From positions 1-64,000 of the forward strand of contig CAWUCO010000202.1 in assembly GCA_963920705.1 (NCBI GenBank): a stretch of 64,000 bases of DNA. Reading direction: 5' to 3'. Positions 21,168 through 32,847 of the stretch are shown piece after piece; the first letter of the stretch is position 1, and every line of letters begins with the position of its first letter. The stretch is from Odiellus spinosus. Lineage: Eukaryota; Arthropoda; Arachnida; Opiliones; Phalangiidae. The notes beneath the pieces are model-generated. The model had not been told where the DNA came from. It searched no databases and saw only the letters and a program-made list of their open reading frames with translations. The position numbers and the translations under genes were made by a program.

Positions 21168-23296
21168 ATGGCTCCAAATACATGTTACGCGTGCAATCGG
21201 AAAGTTACCAATAGTACAAGTAGAGGTATAGGCACTCACGTAAAGGCTGGCTTTGCTCGTTTTCTTCGTTTTAGTGAAGGGTTATTACCACTTGTAATTA
21301 ATAGCAAAACAACGAAGATTTGTTTAAAGTGCTCGGGTCTGTCACGAAAGTTTCAAACGTTCTTAAATGCTAGCAAATCGTCCTTCAGTAGTGATCATGG
21401 CTCTTCAACGTCATCGTCTCCACCACAAAAACGAAGACAAATGACGCAAGTATCTAATCCATCAACGTCAACAGTACCTGAGCCATCAACGTCCACAGTA
21501 CCTGAACCAACAAAGTCCACAGTATCTAATCCATCACCGTCACCAATACCTCAGCCATCAACGTCGCAATTACCACGAAAGCGTACGTCATCAAACACTA
21601 TTGCCATAAAGCACAGTTGTGTTCGGCCCCTGCCAAAGACTTGCTTCATTTGCGGTGTTAGTACACGAACCAGGGTAAAAGCCGAAGTGAGTGAGTTAAC
21701 GGAGAGCTTCCCACCGAAATAATTGCTGGAATTCAGGTTTCCGCTAGATCAACCATTATGACTGCCACGGACATTGAGCAACTATTACATTACCTCAGGA
21801 AATGTGTTAAAGACCTACGGACGCCGAGCTTTGACAACTTCATACAAAGTGATGAAGACTGTAAAGTATTAACTTCATTGTCCCTGCACGAGTTCCTAGA
21901 GTTGCATTCGAATATTGAGGACATTATTCGTACCATCAGATGCTGTTCGTCGAAGACAGCTCTAGCAGTATTATTGGTGAAATTACGATTGGGTATCTCC
22001 AATAAGGTGTTATCAACTTTATTTCATTTAACTGAAAGATCGGTATCAAACACGGTAAAAGCGGTTATTATGGCTTTATCGGAGCATTTCGTGCCACATA
22101 ATTTTGGCCTGCAACACTTATCACGTGACAATCTGATAACAAACCATCAATCTGGAGCAGCAGTAAAACTCTTTGCTAACAACAAGCCTAATTGTCTTAT
22201 TACCATTGTAGATGGCACCTATATCAAGGTTGGAAGATCCAAGGACTATACCGTTCTTCACAAATCCTTCTGTGTGCACAAAGGCCAGCATATCCTCTAG
22301 CCAATGTTAATGGTAACAACTACGGGTTACATAATAGATATAATCGGACCCTACTTTGCTAATGGCCGCAATAACGACGCGCGCATTTTAAACCATTCTA
22401 TCAAAAAGAGAGAAGAACTCCAGTCTTTCTTTCAAGTTGGTGACGTTGTACTGGCAGACCGCGGTTTTCGAGACTCCAACAGCGTACTGACTGAACTGGG
22501 TGTGGATTTACAAATGCCTTCGTTCTTGTCTAAAGGCGAGAAGCAAGTAAACACGCAAGAAGTTAACCGTTCCCGACAAGTAACGTACCTCAGGTGGCCG
22601 GTTGAAGTTAGGAATGGGCATTTGCAGACGGTGTATCGTTTTTTTCAAAACCGTATACCTGTGCATATGTTACCATTAGTTCCAGAACTTCTTCAAATTG
22701 CTGCTGCGCTGTTGAACGCCTACCACCCGGAGTTACATCTTAAAGGTTCCTGGGAAGACTCCGTCGAAAAAATGCTGGCAGTCTCTACGAAAGAAAATCC
22801 TCTTAAGGAAGTAGTCGAGCGGGATAATCTGCTTCGCAAACCGTCTAAATGGCAACGAATTGAGGATAGTGAATTTCAAGACTTCCCTGTACTTCGTGAA
22901 AGTGATGTACGTGAGGTGGTAATGAGCGACTTTAAAACGAAACGCGCTGAATCTTATGTGGCGTTGACTATAGAGAAATCCGGCTCTTTCAGCGTCGAAG
23001 TGTCCAAAGTTGAACATGACTTAATTCGTATACGCGTGCCTGGTCAATTTTCCACCTCAGCTGTTCACCAAGCTCTAATTCGTTATGTACCGAACGGGAC
23101 AGGTGCAAATGCCATTAAACGCTGGTATTGCAATTGCAAAGGTGGTAGTTTGACGATAGGTACTTGTGTTCACGTTAGCAGCGTAATCTGGTATCTTGGT
23201 TATCGTCGCCATGAAGATCGAGGCAGTTGGTACCAGTCAAAATTGCGTGTAGTGTGTGAAGATGCCACTGAGCTTGAACTACCAGACATACGTTAA
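21168..23296 (+). pseudogene. Transposase (DDE_Tnp_4-like with C-terminal SWIM finger)
   Basis: Probable start MAPNTCYACNRK at 21168. A CxxC/CxxC N-terminal finger is followed by a Ser/Thr/Pro-rich linker with repeats of STVPEPSTS, then a second CFIC finger. There is a frame change near 21715, then a helical region (LRLGISNKVLSTLFHLTERS) and the DDE core: VDGTYIKVGR, VVLADRGFRDS and a later acidic residue. A TAG at about 22300 interrupts it. The C terminus has WYCNCK followed by TCVH, the CxCxnCxH pattern of SWIM fingers. One frameshift and one stop make it inactive. The superfamily is near ISL2EU/IS4EU, but I cannot place it exactly. Confidence 0.75.
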
Positions 23297-24067
23297 ACGT
23301 AGAAAACCTTAGCGTTAAATGAATAATTTGTCCGTTTTATACAAGTGTGTTTTGTTTAATATGAAATAAAAATTAAAGATACTACTCCAGTATCTTCTAA
23401 TTGGTATGATTTCTCTATTTATTTTTCGAGTTTCTTATACACCAAAGACTATTCAAGTAAGTTATATAGTCTTTGCACGGCCCCTGTAAAGCTAGTAAAA
23501 GCCTACTGCATGAATGCTTGACAAGTGGAACACTTCTACAGGCGTTTTCGAGGATTTCGAGGCATAGTAGACCAAAAATATACGAATTTCATTTAGCCGC
23601 CAGCACTATACCCGTGGCAGTTACAAAATAATTCTTTCCTAATATTTTCCTAACATAATTACGAATCTAAAATAATAACCGTTCAAGATTTTCGTGTGGG
23701 GGAAGGCTTTCATATCCGGCACGGAAGTCATAGATTCTTCCTATTCTTTACATTATGGAAGAAACCTTCCATTCGTTGTAATTCCCAAAATTTACAGTTG
23801 TGAGCTCGAATTTTAGCTTTAAATTATCCCCCAACTACCCTATTTTAATAATATAATACGAATTTATCATAAAAGAGACGAAAATTTTTAACATTACGTG
23901 GACCCAGACTCTTATGGGGAGTTGCTGTTGTTCTTTCTTTACATATTGAGAGTCTTCTCCCTAATAAACGAAATCTGGAAGATTTTGATATTGAGAGAAT
24001 TAATTACGATTAATATTTCAAAATCTTCCAGGTTTGGTTTCTTCCTTTTATATGTAAAAAACGTACT

Positions 24068-24556
24068 TTATGTATTATGTACCAAGGCATAAGTAATCAT
24101 ATCTGCTAAACTTAAACAAATTGGTTTTAGGGTCAGTTTATCTTTTTTTAAACACTCTCTACGCATCTCTTCTCTTTGCATGAAAGAAGCTGCAATTTCA
24201 GAACGGTGACTATTTAAACTATGTTTAAAATGTATAAATGCAACCATTCTATTGTTATGAAGGTCCAGATAAGTTTTTTCAAAGTTATTGAAGACTTCTA
24301 AAATAGCCAGATACATGTTATTTAAATTCGGTTTTTGCTCATTAAAAAAAATCACGTGATTTTTTATCACTTTATGTTCCATTAAAATGTGATAAACACA
24401 TTCAGATAATGGAATGGTGACGTTGTTGGCAGTGTTCAGTAAATTTACCGGTAAAAAAGTTTTAAAGGAGTCCTCGATCGTTTTTTTGTTCTTAAGTATA
24501 CATTCCCAAACTACCATGGGTATGATGATGGTGTTTAACGTTTTCACTAATATCAC
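24068..24556 (-). CDS. Hypothetical protein, probable internal or last exon
   Basis: Open for 162 residues, preceded at about 24568 by an acceptor-like ATATCCAATAG. Rich in I, L, N and H, with no motif I recognise; the segment FIHFKHSLNSHRSEIAASFM may be helical. A possible first exon (MTSSSL then GTAAGT) lies at about 24703 on the same strand, but joining it directly breaks phase. It could belong to the alpha/beta cluster or be independent. Confidence 0.35.
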   Translation of the reverse strand: MILVKTLNTIIIPMVVWECILKNKKTIEDSFKTFLPVNLLNTANNVTIPLSECVYHILMEHKVIKNHVIFFNEQKPNLNNMYLAILEVFNNFEKTYLDLHNNRMVAFIHFKHSLNSHRSEIAASFMQREEMRRECLKKDKLTLKPICLSLADMITYALVHNT

Positions 24557-25304
24557 TAATTCGTAGTTTGCCCCTATTGGATATACTTCTTAGTAGTTAG
24601 ATTTAAATGGCGAGTGCTGCGTTCTAATATTTATAAATAATCTATTAGAATAATCTACATAGAGAATAAGTTTCAAAAATACTTACGAGACTGGAGCTGG
24701 TCATGGCAATGAGAGACTGGTGTTCAAAGAGCGTTAAAAGTTAGTCGGTATTCGGTGGAACGACAAGAAACTTGTGATGCTTTCTAATGTTAAACATCGG
24801 AATTTTTATACTAAATTTTTAACCTGCATTTTTGAATAAATATATAAAAAGCGTTTCAATTCTTTCCTATAACCTGAATAAAAGTTATAAAAAAGTTTCA
24901 ATTCTTTCCTATAACCTACATTAAAGTTTCAGTTCTTCCATATTACATACTTAACCTCAATTTTATAAAAGCGAGACTACGTTGCGATGCACAAAAAAAT
25001 TACTAGGTTAGAGGAAGAACGACTAGTTATATCATTAATCTTCAAAACTGTCTTAAAGATTTCTAAAACAAGTATGAAAAAACTGACCACCGAAAATAAT
25101 TATAGAACTTGCCCTCAATTTTTATAAAAACGAGTAGGCTTTGGTGAGTACGAAAAAATAGTAAGAGGATAAAAATTATTAGGTCGAAAGGAAGAAATAT
25201 CTCTAACGCAGAGAGTCATGCGTAAGTCTAGTATAAAAAAAACGACCCAGATAGAAAATTTACGTCTCGTGACGTGTGAGGAAAAAAAATCTAAAATTGA
25301 AGGG

Positions 25305-25312
25305 TATAAAAA
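25305..25312 (+). promoter_or_regulatory. TATA box of Polinton B left gene block
   Basis: TATAAAAA, about 50 bp before ATG 25361, the same layout as the right-end promoter of Polinton E. Confidence 0.6.
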
Positions 25313-25360
25313 CCCAGTGGAATTTTAGATTCCATACACATTATCAACTTGACTGTCGAT

Positions 25361-25795
25361 ATGAATACATCCTCTCTGGGTAAGCGTAAAACCTTTGATT
25401 TGAACGAAAGATATCCCGACTACGCTGATATTGACGATGAGTTTGAAACCCAGGCGCAAGTTAACGTAGTGCAAACAGAAAGCACTATCGCGAAACAAGG
25501 CGGTAAAGTTCCAAAATACGATTTGAAAAAGGACTCTCAATTATTTTCTATATCCTTACCAGCCCAGACTGGTGATTACTATATAGATATTCAAATATAT
25601 GAATGGGATGGTATAAAGAATCATCCCTTTAGCGATGTTTGGACAGCCGATGGAAAAAGAATTAAATTTATGGCTAATGAAAATAACATGGGTTGTCAAT
25701 TAATTCGAAAAATAGTCGCCAAGGTGGCGAAAGACATGCGTGAAAACGAGGAAAAAGTTGTTAAACCCCCAATGAAACGTACTAAGAAAGCTTAA
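25361..25795 (+). CDS. Polinton B small charged protein (first gene of the PolB block)
   Basis: Starts MNTSSLGKRKTFDLN at 25361 and is undamaged, 144 residues. It is orthologous to 54641-55072 of Polinton E: both have a basic start (KRK), a central QGGKVPKYD or QGGIVPRFD motif, YIDIQIY or YFDIQIY, and a basic end (PPMKRTKK or PPIKRSKK). The basic termini suggest nuclear localisation or nucleic-acid binding. No known domain is recognised. The stop overlaps the next start (TAATGATG). Confidence 0.7.
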   Translation: MNTSSLGKRKTFDLNERYPDYADIDDEFETQAQVNVVQTESTIAKQGGKVPKYDLKKDSQLFSISLPAQTGDYYIDIQIYEWDGIKNHPFSDVWTADGKRIKFMANENNMGCQLIRKIVAKVAKDMRENEEKVVKPPMKRTKKA

Positions 25796-25797
25796 TG

Positions 25798-26630
25798 ATG
25801 AATACCCCCACTTTATCCATTATAGCTATGAACGTGATAGTGAAGAATGGATTTACAAAACGTTTGTTTGATACCGGTATTAACCCAAAAAGTTTGAAAA
25901 ACATTTATAGAAACCATTTCGTATACTGTAAATTTTTATATATGCTAGAAGAAGTTAACTGGATTTCTGTGGGAGGAGTTTTTGTTTATCAAGGAAATAT
26001 TATTATAAACGTAAATACATATGGCCTGTAGTGTGCTTCTCGAGTATTACTATTTTACTACCTAAAGTCTTGTGTGAGCATTATACATACGATATTTGGT
26101 GTGAGTTTTGTAATATACAACCCGAAAGTGGTAAAGCTCATTTGGAATATCTATTCCATGAAAAGAAAAAGAAATTATTTGAAGAAAAAAGCAAACTATA
26201 TTTTAACGGTTTCTTCATTACGGACTTTCAACTTGTAAAATGTGTTTTGGATCATTTTCTGAGTCAAATATACTTAAAATATTCGGAACTCGTGAAAGAA
26301 AATGATAACAAACCTGTTACAATTGTTGATTTTATCAATATTACTCCATCTTACCCAATGTTTTATAATATACATCATGATGATTATCTTATTAAATTGT
26401 ATAAATTTTCTTTTGATTATTCGAATTTTATATCATTTTTGACAAAGCCTTGTTGCGTCGGAATTTCCGATTTGATGTGTCTAGAATTGCCCGATTTTCA
26501 ACAGGTTGTCTTTTACTCGAAAGAAGAAACGAACGTGTTCGCTTACGAGTATAGTAAAAAACCATTTTCAACACATTCGGTACTTAAACTAAAAGCCTTA
26601 AACCCTCAGGACATTGAAAATTTATTATGA
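25798..26630 (+). pseudogene. Polinton B accessory protein 1 (MNPPSL family)
   Basis: Starts MNTPTLSIIAMNVIVKNG. A frame change near 26030 separates the N-terminal 78 residues from the remainder (to 26630), which contains the KFSFDYSNF and LKALNPQDIENLL blocks of the family. The stop overlaps the next ATG by the ATGA tetranucleotide. Function unknown. Confidence 0.6.
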
Positions 26631-26812
26631 ACCCATTAAGTCTTGAAATGCTGATAATGCGCCTAATCAGTCGCAGATATCGCTATCAAGATCTTAACAG
26701 TCGCAGACGTCACTTTCAAAATCTTAAAAAAGAATTGAAACTACCTGATTATTATGACTTGATATATAAAGATTATGAACAATACATGGAGCTTTTATTT
26801 GCAATTGGTTGA
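26627..26812 (+). CDS. Polinton B accessory protein 2, short family member
   Basis: Starts MNPLSLEMLIMRLISR and is only 61 residues: just the N-terminal module of the family, ending LLFAIG. Overlaps the previous gene by 4 bp. It could be a truncated duplicate or a free N-terminal domain. Confidence 0.5.
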   Translation: MNPLSLEMLIMRLISRRYRYQDLNSRRRHFQNLKKELKLPDYYDLIYKDYEQYMELLFAIG

Positions 26813-26827
26813 TTTATTCTTGTTGAG

Positions 26828-27523
26828 ATGAATCCACCAAGTCTTCAAATTATCGCTATGCACGCAATCTGTCGTAGATGTAGGTATCGAGAATTCAAAA
26901 AAGAAGTGAACCTACATGATGATTTTGACCTGATACTTGAAGATTACGAAGAATACGTAACACTTTTATTACACTTAGAACAGACTGGTTTAATAAAATA
27001 TATGTATGTAATTAGACCTTATCAAGTACAAGTATATTTTAGTATTAATACGATGAAGTTTATAAATCCAATATATCTTACAAATAATTTTTGTAATGAT
27101 TATCCGAAAATGAAATCACGTGTTTCATATATTAACGGCTATGAAATTTATTTGCATGAAAAAAACGTAGCTGTCATACGTGAATTGATACTAGAACAAT
27201 TACGAAAAGCGTCTGAAACACTTGAATATACAGATAGAATATTAATATCAAAAGATTATGACTGGAGTGTGTTTTTAATAAAACAATTAAACGTGCTTAA
27301 TCTGAAAACTATAGAAAATAATATAACTTGTAAAGTGTTTAAATATTATCATGATCCTAAATGTTTTGAAGCGTTTTTTCATTACGATTTATCATATATA
27401 ACTCGCTTTTTAAGTATCAATTTTCAACCACCTGGTGGTATTAAAAAACATTTAGCGCTTTTTGGAGAGAATACACAAATTGCATCAAAACTTGAACCTT
27501 TTCGAGAATATATTTCACTTAAA
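26828..27523 (+). CDS. Polinton B accessory protein 3, read in frame into PolB
   Basis: Starts MNPPSLQIIAMHAICRR. No stop separates it from the PolB start codon at 27524, so a fused product is possible, whereas in Polintons A and E a stop intervenes. It is a divergent third family member in tandem with two others. No catalytic motif is seen. Confidence 0.55.
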
Positions 27524-28505
27524 ATGAGTAGCTCAGACTCCTCGCACGAGGAAAATGAACCTCTCAATTTAAGTCTTAAATATAACCCGAAACAATATTA
27601 TTATTGCGAAAGAACTCTTAATAAAAAATCTTTGAAATATAAATGTCACCAGTTGGAATATAAAGTTAAATTTAAAAATTTGGATCGAATTTAACTAACC
27701 GAAGTTCACGAAACATTTCTCAGTATCATTAATTCGATCTTGAGTGAATTATTACAGGGTTATCAAGGATATAATCGGGTTAGGTTTTGCATAAGATCAG
27801 ATGAATTGCAAAATCCGATCAATTTAAGATTTATGAATGTAAATGAATTAACGGCTCATCGTGTTCTGGGCGCTATTTCTCAAGTGGCTCAATCAAATAA
27901 AAACTTTCATTTACAAGCGTCTCTCACCTTTGACGTTATTTTTTTACAATGCGATGTTCCGGTTGGAACTCGTCAAAAATCCTTTAACGCTAGAAACATT
28001 ATACCTTTTGATAGCTTTTTCAAAACCAACCCAAATTATATTTACATCGAAAATAACGATGATTTATGTTTCGGAAGAGCGCTGGTGATTGGAATTTATT
28101 TAGCTAACATGAGATATGAAAGGAGTCAGAACAAAAAACATCAACAGTCGAATGACGAGAAATCGTATTACCGAAAAATCAAAGATTGTAGTTATCCTTT
28201 ACAAAAAATGGAAGCGTTTAAGTTATATCGTCAAGCCAATATTGAACCCGGAGCCGTTGATTTAAGATTTAAATAATATTCAACAATTTCAAAACTATTT
28301 ACAAGAGTATCAGATTGTTGTTGTTAGAGTTGATAATTTGGAAAATTATTTTGTGGAGTCTTATCGAGAAAAACAAATCTTTCTCGTCTTAGTTAATGAT
28401 GATCACGTTCACGTGCTTAAAGATTTTCATTTTTTAAAAGGCGGTGAAACATATTGTTCAGTGTTTAAAAATATTTCATAAACATTCTGAAATTAAAAAA
28501 CAACG
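27524..28505 (+). pseudogene. Polinton B DNA polymerase B, N-terminal part
   Basis: Starts MSSSDSSHEE and has PLNLS in the place where copies A and E have PLDLS. A TAA at about 27692 and a frame change near 28270 break it. It matches the other copies through the DDLCFGRALVIGI block and the first zinc-finger pair, where it ends near 28505 against an oppositely oriented ATPase remnant. Confidence 0.7.
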
Positions 28506-28659
28506 CGATTTCTCCACACTTCCATTTGGATATTCGACCGAGAAGGATGAATCGAGAAAACCAACGTCTTAAATCGTTTAACCTGCAAAAAATCGAGTTT
28601 AATTTTTTCGAGGTTCTTGCCTTAGGTACTTGTAATAGAGTACTCTTTCTGGTGTCATG

Positions 28660-29210
28660 GGTCTTTACTGGGGGTGGGAGGAATACATTGTGATTTAGGG
28701 TTACAGACTTTCGTATGAATGTCAGGCACGCGAGGTCATAAATTTGATATATAGTTAGTATCTGGTACTTTCTAAATAATGGAGAACTATGCTCTCGAGT
28801 CGCTAGTTTATATGCTTCTACTATTTTTTCCTTGACCCGGAGCAATTTGTGATCCCAACAAAGAAATTCCTAAGGAATCTCGGGGATTTTTAAAATAAAT
28901 AATGTAACAAGTGTTTAAAGATATTAACCGAGCTTGGCTGCCTTTCGGGAATAAAGTTTGACAAAGGATCATGACGCTAATATTAAAGTGATGCAATTTT
29001 ACCGTCACTAAATTAGCGATAAAGGGGTTGTTAAAGATTTCATTAGCGAGATCGTCCAAAACAATAAGCGAATTACGATTTTTTTCCCAAAATTCAACGT
29101 TAGAATCGGGTAAACCCTGAATAAAAACGATGTTGGGAAGTGTCTGGCGTAAAACGTCAAAATTGGGTTGATAAGCTGGAAAACAATAAATTATTTTTTC
29201 GGGAGGGGGT
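28660..29210 (-). pseudogene. Polinton packaging ATPase (FtsK/HerA type), C-terminal fragment
   Basis: Reads PPEKIIYCFPAYQPNF, FIQGLPDS, then a Walker B-like SLIVLDDLANE, ILCQTLFPKG and FKNPRDSLGISLLG, matching the ATPase of Polinton E. The Walker A half is missing at the 29210 edge. It faces PolB fragment B, although in Polinton E both genes share a strand, so this is a piece of another copy or an inversion. It would have packaged DNA into capsids. Confidence 0.7.
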
Positions 29211-29249
29211 ATGTAATTAATGGTAATTGTTTTAAATTATATTTCGCAG

Positions 29250-29563
29250 GTCATTTCCAAGACCCATCGTGGCTCAACGATTTTGAAACATTCAAATGTT
29301 GGGACAAAGTCCAGGCTGTTGAAGCTTTGAAAAAGAGCGTCATTTCAATCGCATCAGTCGTGGATGGAAAACCAGATGATATGTGTGAAATGTTTCCAGG
29401 TTTAGAGAGTCTCTCTATACCTCGAAATCATTTACAAGACTTGGAAGACTATCTGAAGGAGCCAATATTAATCGATTCTGACGTTTATTCTCCCTTGGAG
29501 TATTGGAGGAAAATGAAGGATAGATTTCCTAGACCGTGCCTTTTATATATCTTTCACCAGTAA
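29250..29563 (+). pseudogene. hAT-like transposase 3-prime exon fragment
   Basis: Follows the acceptor TATTTCGCAG. Its end (LEDYLKEPILIDSDVYSPLEYW then RFP) fits the C-terminal dimerisation region of hAT transposases, in which a W is preceded by a P-L-x pair. No upstream exons are seen. Confidence 0.5.
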
Positions 29564-29566
29564 TTT

Positions 29567-30880
29567 AAAATTTCTAACCTTTAAATCCAAAAAAAAGGTT
29601 TCGTATAACTTAATATAAATACGCTTATGTTGATAAAGAATTCAATAAATTAAAAATCCGTCAAATTTTTATTTCACTAACCGTTTTAGATATATTATCA
29701 TTTATTTATTTTCGAAAGTTCGTTTAAATCAATATCATTTTTTATTACTTTGCTTATATTTCTGAGATATCTTCGGTTTCTACGAATTTGAAGGTTGGTT
29801 ATTTTATCTCGTAAAGTCTTAAATTTTTCATTCCAATTGCGTAGATACGTTTCCTTTTCCGTTTCATTTCTGTTATTGAAATTTCCATTAGGCGCGAGAA
29901 AAAAATAGCAGATTAAATATTATGCATCTTACGTGACAATGATTGTGCAAACGTCTTCGGTATGGCTCAGAAACGAGATCTCCATATATCGTCATATATA
30001 ATTTGACAGGTTTGGACATCATCTGGTTTAAAGATATCTCGTGATAATTCACCAATACGTCAAGATCTTATAAAATTTATATAAATATACTATTATTCGA
30101 CTGGCTAATAGAAAAGTGAACTTGAAAGGTAAGGCTTTACCTAGAGCTCAGGATTGGTATAACTTTCGTTAAATGAAATCATCGTATTTTATAATTTGCG
30201 GTTTTACGTAAACAAAAAATTCATCTGAAATTAAAATATCTAAAAAGCCTAGTTATCAAACGATAGTTAAGTTATTTATTATCCGATTCCGAGCTCTAGC
30301 TTCGCCAAATTCGAGTCTAAAATATGGGATTTGTGTCACGACTAGGTAACACTTACCAAAGCACTAGCGTTTAATTGGTTTGAAAACTTAGATTGAATTT
30401 AAACGTCAATATTTTACACCGAACTTTTTATCCAGCGATACTTGTACTTCTTTCGGAAGTGTCTTTTCCTCGAGTGCCCGGTTTTGTAGGTTTCTGGAAA
30501 ATATTGTATCGGTGAGGGGGGAGGCATTCTTTCAGTCGGCGCAAAAAGTTCACTCCCCTACTATAGAGTAGTGTCACTTCGTAGCTTTGACCATGGCAAC
30601 ACATCGCCCAACTCGATTCAAGATTACCACCCAATCGGCTAACAAAACCAAGGCCCCCAAATCCTACACCCATTTCATTTATTCAGCGTCGTCATTTTAG
30701 TCGTTGAAATTCTAAGAACTATAAAACATACTTTTGTCGCTTCGTCGTATCCACAGTCACTTCGTTATACCCACAGTATGAGCCGTCCGATATCACTCGA
30801 GTTACCAGAGATTTAGTAAATATATTTAGATATTTTAGAAGTAAAATATACTACGTATACTAAATAAACCATTTTACCCC
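29567..30880. other. No gene seen
   Basis: AT-rich, with scattered short frames only. The 81-codon frame on the - strand at 30428-30673 has no recognisable feature. Confidence 0.4.
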
Positions 30881-30887
30881 AAGTCCA

Positions 30888-31919
30888 ATGCACTTGCCAG
30901 AAGTTCCGGAAGGGGAAAATCTAATACTCCAGGAAGAAGCGGTTTTTGAGCAAGTAGTGCTTCAGAGAGATAACAAAGAATTCTTGTAGGTATATTTAAC
31001 AGTGTAATTGTATTATCATGCCTATAGTATATATTCTACGAATGTTTGTTTTATTGTGACAAGCTATCGTATAGAATGTAAATAGATTTGCGCTTGAATA
31101 AAGTTTACGCTTCCATGAAATGCTTGGATAAAACGTGACGAAATATAGAGAATGCTTGAGGTTTAGTTCGTGAGTGATTTAAAGCTGGCCGCTCTAAAAC
31201 AACTACGGACTTTTAAGTTTGTAATTAAAATTAACCAATTTCGATTACGTGCCAAAATACCGTAGTGCGAGTTTCCGTCCGATTTCCATTTAGTTAGCTA
31301 TCTAGCTTGATGAAGAAATATGCATGTCGTAAAACGTATTTGCGTCTTTTCTTTTGCGTTAGGTTCTGATTTCGAGATTTCAGTTTAATCTGATCAGTTT
31401 CTAATAACTAAGTTTTTTAAGCAATTTGGAATTACTGACCTTCGCAGACGAAATTCGTAGGGATCAATCCAACGGGGTTAACGCAACGAAAGATTTATGG
31501 GCAGACATAGGCACTATTTACTCTGAAATTTTCATCGCAAACGAGTACGTTATAATAGTAATACTCTCTTCAGACGAGGCGAAATTAGTCGGCATGGTTT
31601 AATCAGTTTTAACCGAGGTTAACGTAGCCTTCTCATTACAATAAACCTCGGTTAAATCTGCTTAAACCGCGGTTAAATATCCTCGTCTGAAGAAGGTATA
31701 ACCCTTTATTCTTTCTACAATTTTAACAGTTTTTCTTATAGGATTTTTCGAGTTTTTCCATGCCATAAATGCGATACTATAGACTTTAAAATATTACAGT
31801 TTACTACTTCTGTATATCATATCAAATGTAAAAATTTGAAGTGTGGCTGTTTCTTTCGTATAGCATCGGAAAGCCCACCTTCTTTAGTTAAACATTTTTG
31901 TATGGAATCGCAAACTTAA
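30888..31919 (+). CDS. alpha-family gene, copy 7
   Basis: Candidate exons are 30888-30985 (MHLPEVPEGENLILQEEAVF, acidic), 31448-31544 (acceptor CCTTCGCAG, donor GTACGT) and 31742-31919 (acceptor TTTCTTATAG). Exons 2 and 3 join in phase. Exon 1 to exon 2 does not, so a small exon may be missing or exon 1 is wrong. The last exon has CHKC and KCKNLKCGCFFR, the Cys spacing of the family. No beta gene is present: the last intron is 197 bp and holds a MITE. Confidence 0.5.
31568..31692. mobile_element. 125-bp MITE-like element
   Basis: Terminal inverted repeats CTTCAGACGAGG / CCTCGTCTGAAG, plus internal symmetry (TTAACCGAGGTTAA facing AAACCTCGGTTAAA). Lies in the last intron of alpha copy 7. No clear target duplication. 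Confidence 0.75.
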
Positions 31920-32219
31920 AATTAACTTCAATATATTTTTTGGTACGCTAATATTTATAAACGATACATATTTGACGCAGTTAATTTAAATAAATAGTCT
32001 ACGATGTACTTTATGTAATAAAATATTTTACACTCATTTTGATATGTTTTTTTTAAATGGTTTATTAGTTTCCTTCGCCTCAAATTTCATCAGAAGCCAT
32101 AAGGTTATTCCCCATGTACCCGCCGCTCTTTTTTGGGATTGAGAACTGAGATTTCCATTTCCAGCTTACGACCGTCCACTGAATTCGAGTTAATACAGAC
32201 AAAGCTAATTTGAAGCCAT

Positions 32220-32459
32220 TGGAAAGGCATTTCCCTCAATCGAAAAAATGAAGAAATCATCAATTTTGATTCGATAAAAGCTGCCTTGGACAAACCAGAA
32301 ACCACGTACTCGGTGGAGGTCCCCTTTAACGTGGTGCGTAACAACAGTCAGGCGAAGCTTTTTCTGGGTAATTTAAAGAAGACTTTTGGTGTCACTTTTA
32401 ATAAAAGAATTATCAAAGATGATTATTCGACAGTGCCCTTTGGATATTTGAACGAATAA
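32220..32459 (+). pseudogene. Polinton C PolB, last 79 codons
   Basis: An open C-terminal fragment (NEEIINFDSIKAALDKPE, LFLGNLKKTFGVTF, VPFGYLNE then stop) matching the end of PolB E. It is followed one base after its stop by the BIR gene, the same order as in E. Confidence 0.75.
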
Positions 32460-32460
32460 G

Positions 32461-32793
32461 ATGTATCGTGAAAGGAAAAGATTGGAGACCTTCAACAATA
32501 TCAATTGGTTGACGGCCTCGAAACATTTGCCAAGCCACTCGTATCTAGCTTCGGAACTAGCTGAAGCGGGTTTTTTCTACTCGAACGAAGGCTGTAAGAC
32601 TAGATGTTTCTGTTGTCACAATGAATTTGACTGGAGCGAAAGCAGTAGCGATGAATATCCACTGAGCGTACATCAAAGAGAAGCCCCGTTTTGCGCCTTT
32701 TTACTCGTGCAGGATAAAACTAATTTGAAAGCGTACGAAGAAGCCCATCAAGAAAAATTGGCCAAGGAAGCTGTGGAAAACTCACCATTTTGA
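32461..32793 (+). CDS. Polinton C BIR-domain protein
   Basis: 110 residues holding one BIR (inhibitor-of-apoptosis repeat): R7 with F11, W16, the AEAGFFY block, and zinc ligands C49, C52, H71 and C78. No RING follows. BIR proteins bind caspases or related partners through the zinc fold. A single BIR encoded by a virus-like element could blunt host cell death, which is inference. It is intact although its neighbours are broken. Related to 49519-49938. Confidence 0.85.
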   Translation: MYRERKRLETFNNINWLTASKHLPSHSYLASELAEAGFFYSNEGCKTRCFCCHNEFDWSESSSDEYPLSVHQREAPFCAFLLVQDKTNLKAYEEAHQEKLAKEAVENSPF

Positions 32794-32847
32794 TGAAAAC
32801 CAAACATATTTTGAGGTTTGTGGAAGCATTACGCGAGGTGGTATTAG

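Larger units (their letters stand above)
19320..23936. mobile_element. DDE transposon with 1.7-kb terminal inverted repeats
   Basis: The ends read AAGAACAACAGCAACTCCCC inward on both sides. The arms 19320-21004 and 22207-23936 are almost identical in inverse orientation; the left arm lacks about 48 bp present in the right (near 22802-22850). The 1.2-kb centre holds the N-terminal half of a transposase, and both arms hold its C-terminal half. Insertion in an alpha exon fixes the boundaries. The target duplication is not clear. Confidence 0.85.
19119..24013 (+). pseudogene. alpha-family Cys exon, tandem copy 4b, split by a transposon
   Basis: The segment 18680-19020 is duplicated in tandem from about 19077. 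The duplicate exon starts at 19119 after TTATGTTTCAG (CDHCG, AFYCMNELCMHYL), runs to 19319 and resumes at 23937, ending at 24013 with the same ERINYD terminus as copy 4. The 4.6-kb element at 19320-23936 sits between the halves. Confidence 0.7.

Noticed and set aside
18930..24035. Direct repeats flanking the 4.6-kb transposon taken as its target duplication or LTRs
   Set aside because: They are the tandem alpha exons 4 and 4b; the element sits within the second.
30428..30673. 81-codon frame on the - strand
   Set aside because: No motif, no splice context, no copy elsewhere in the window.
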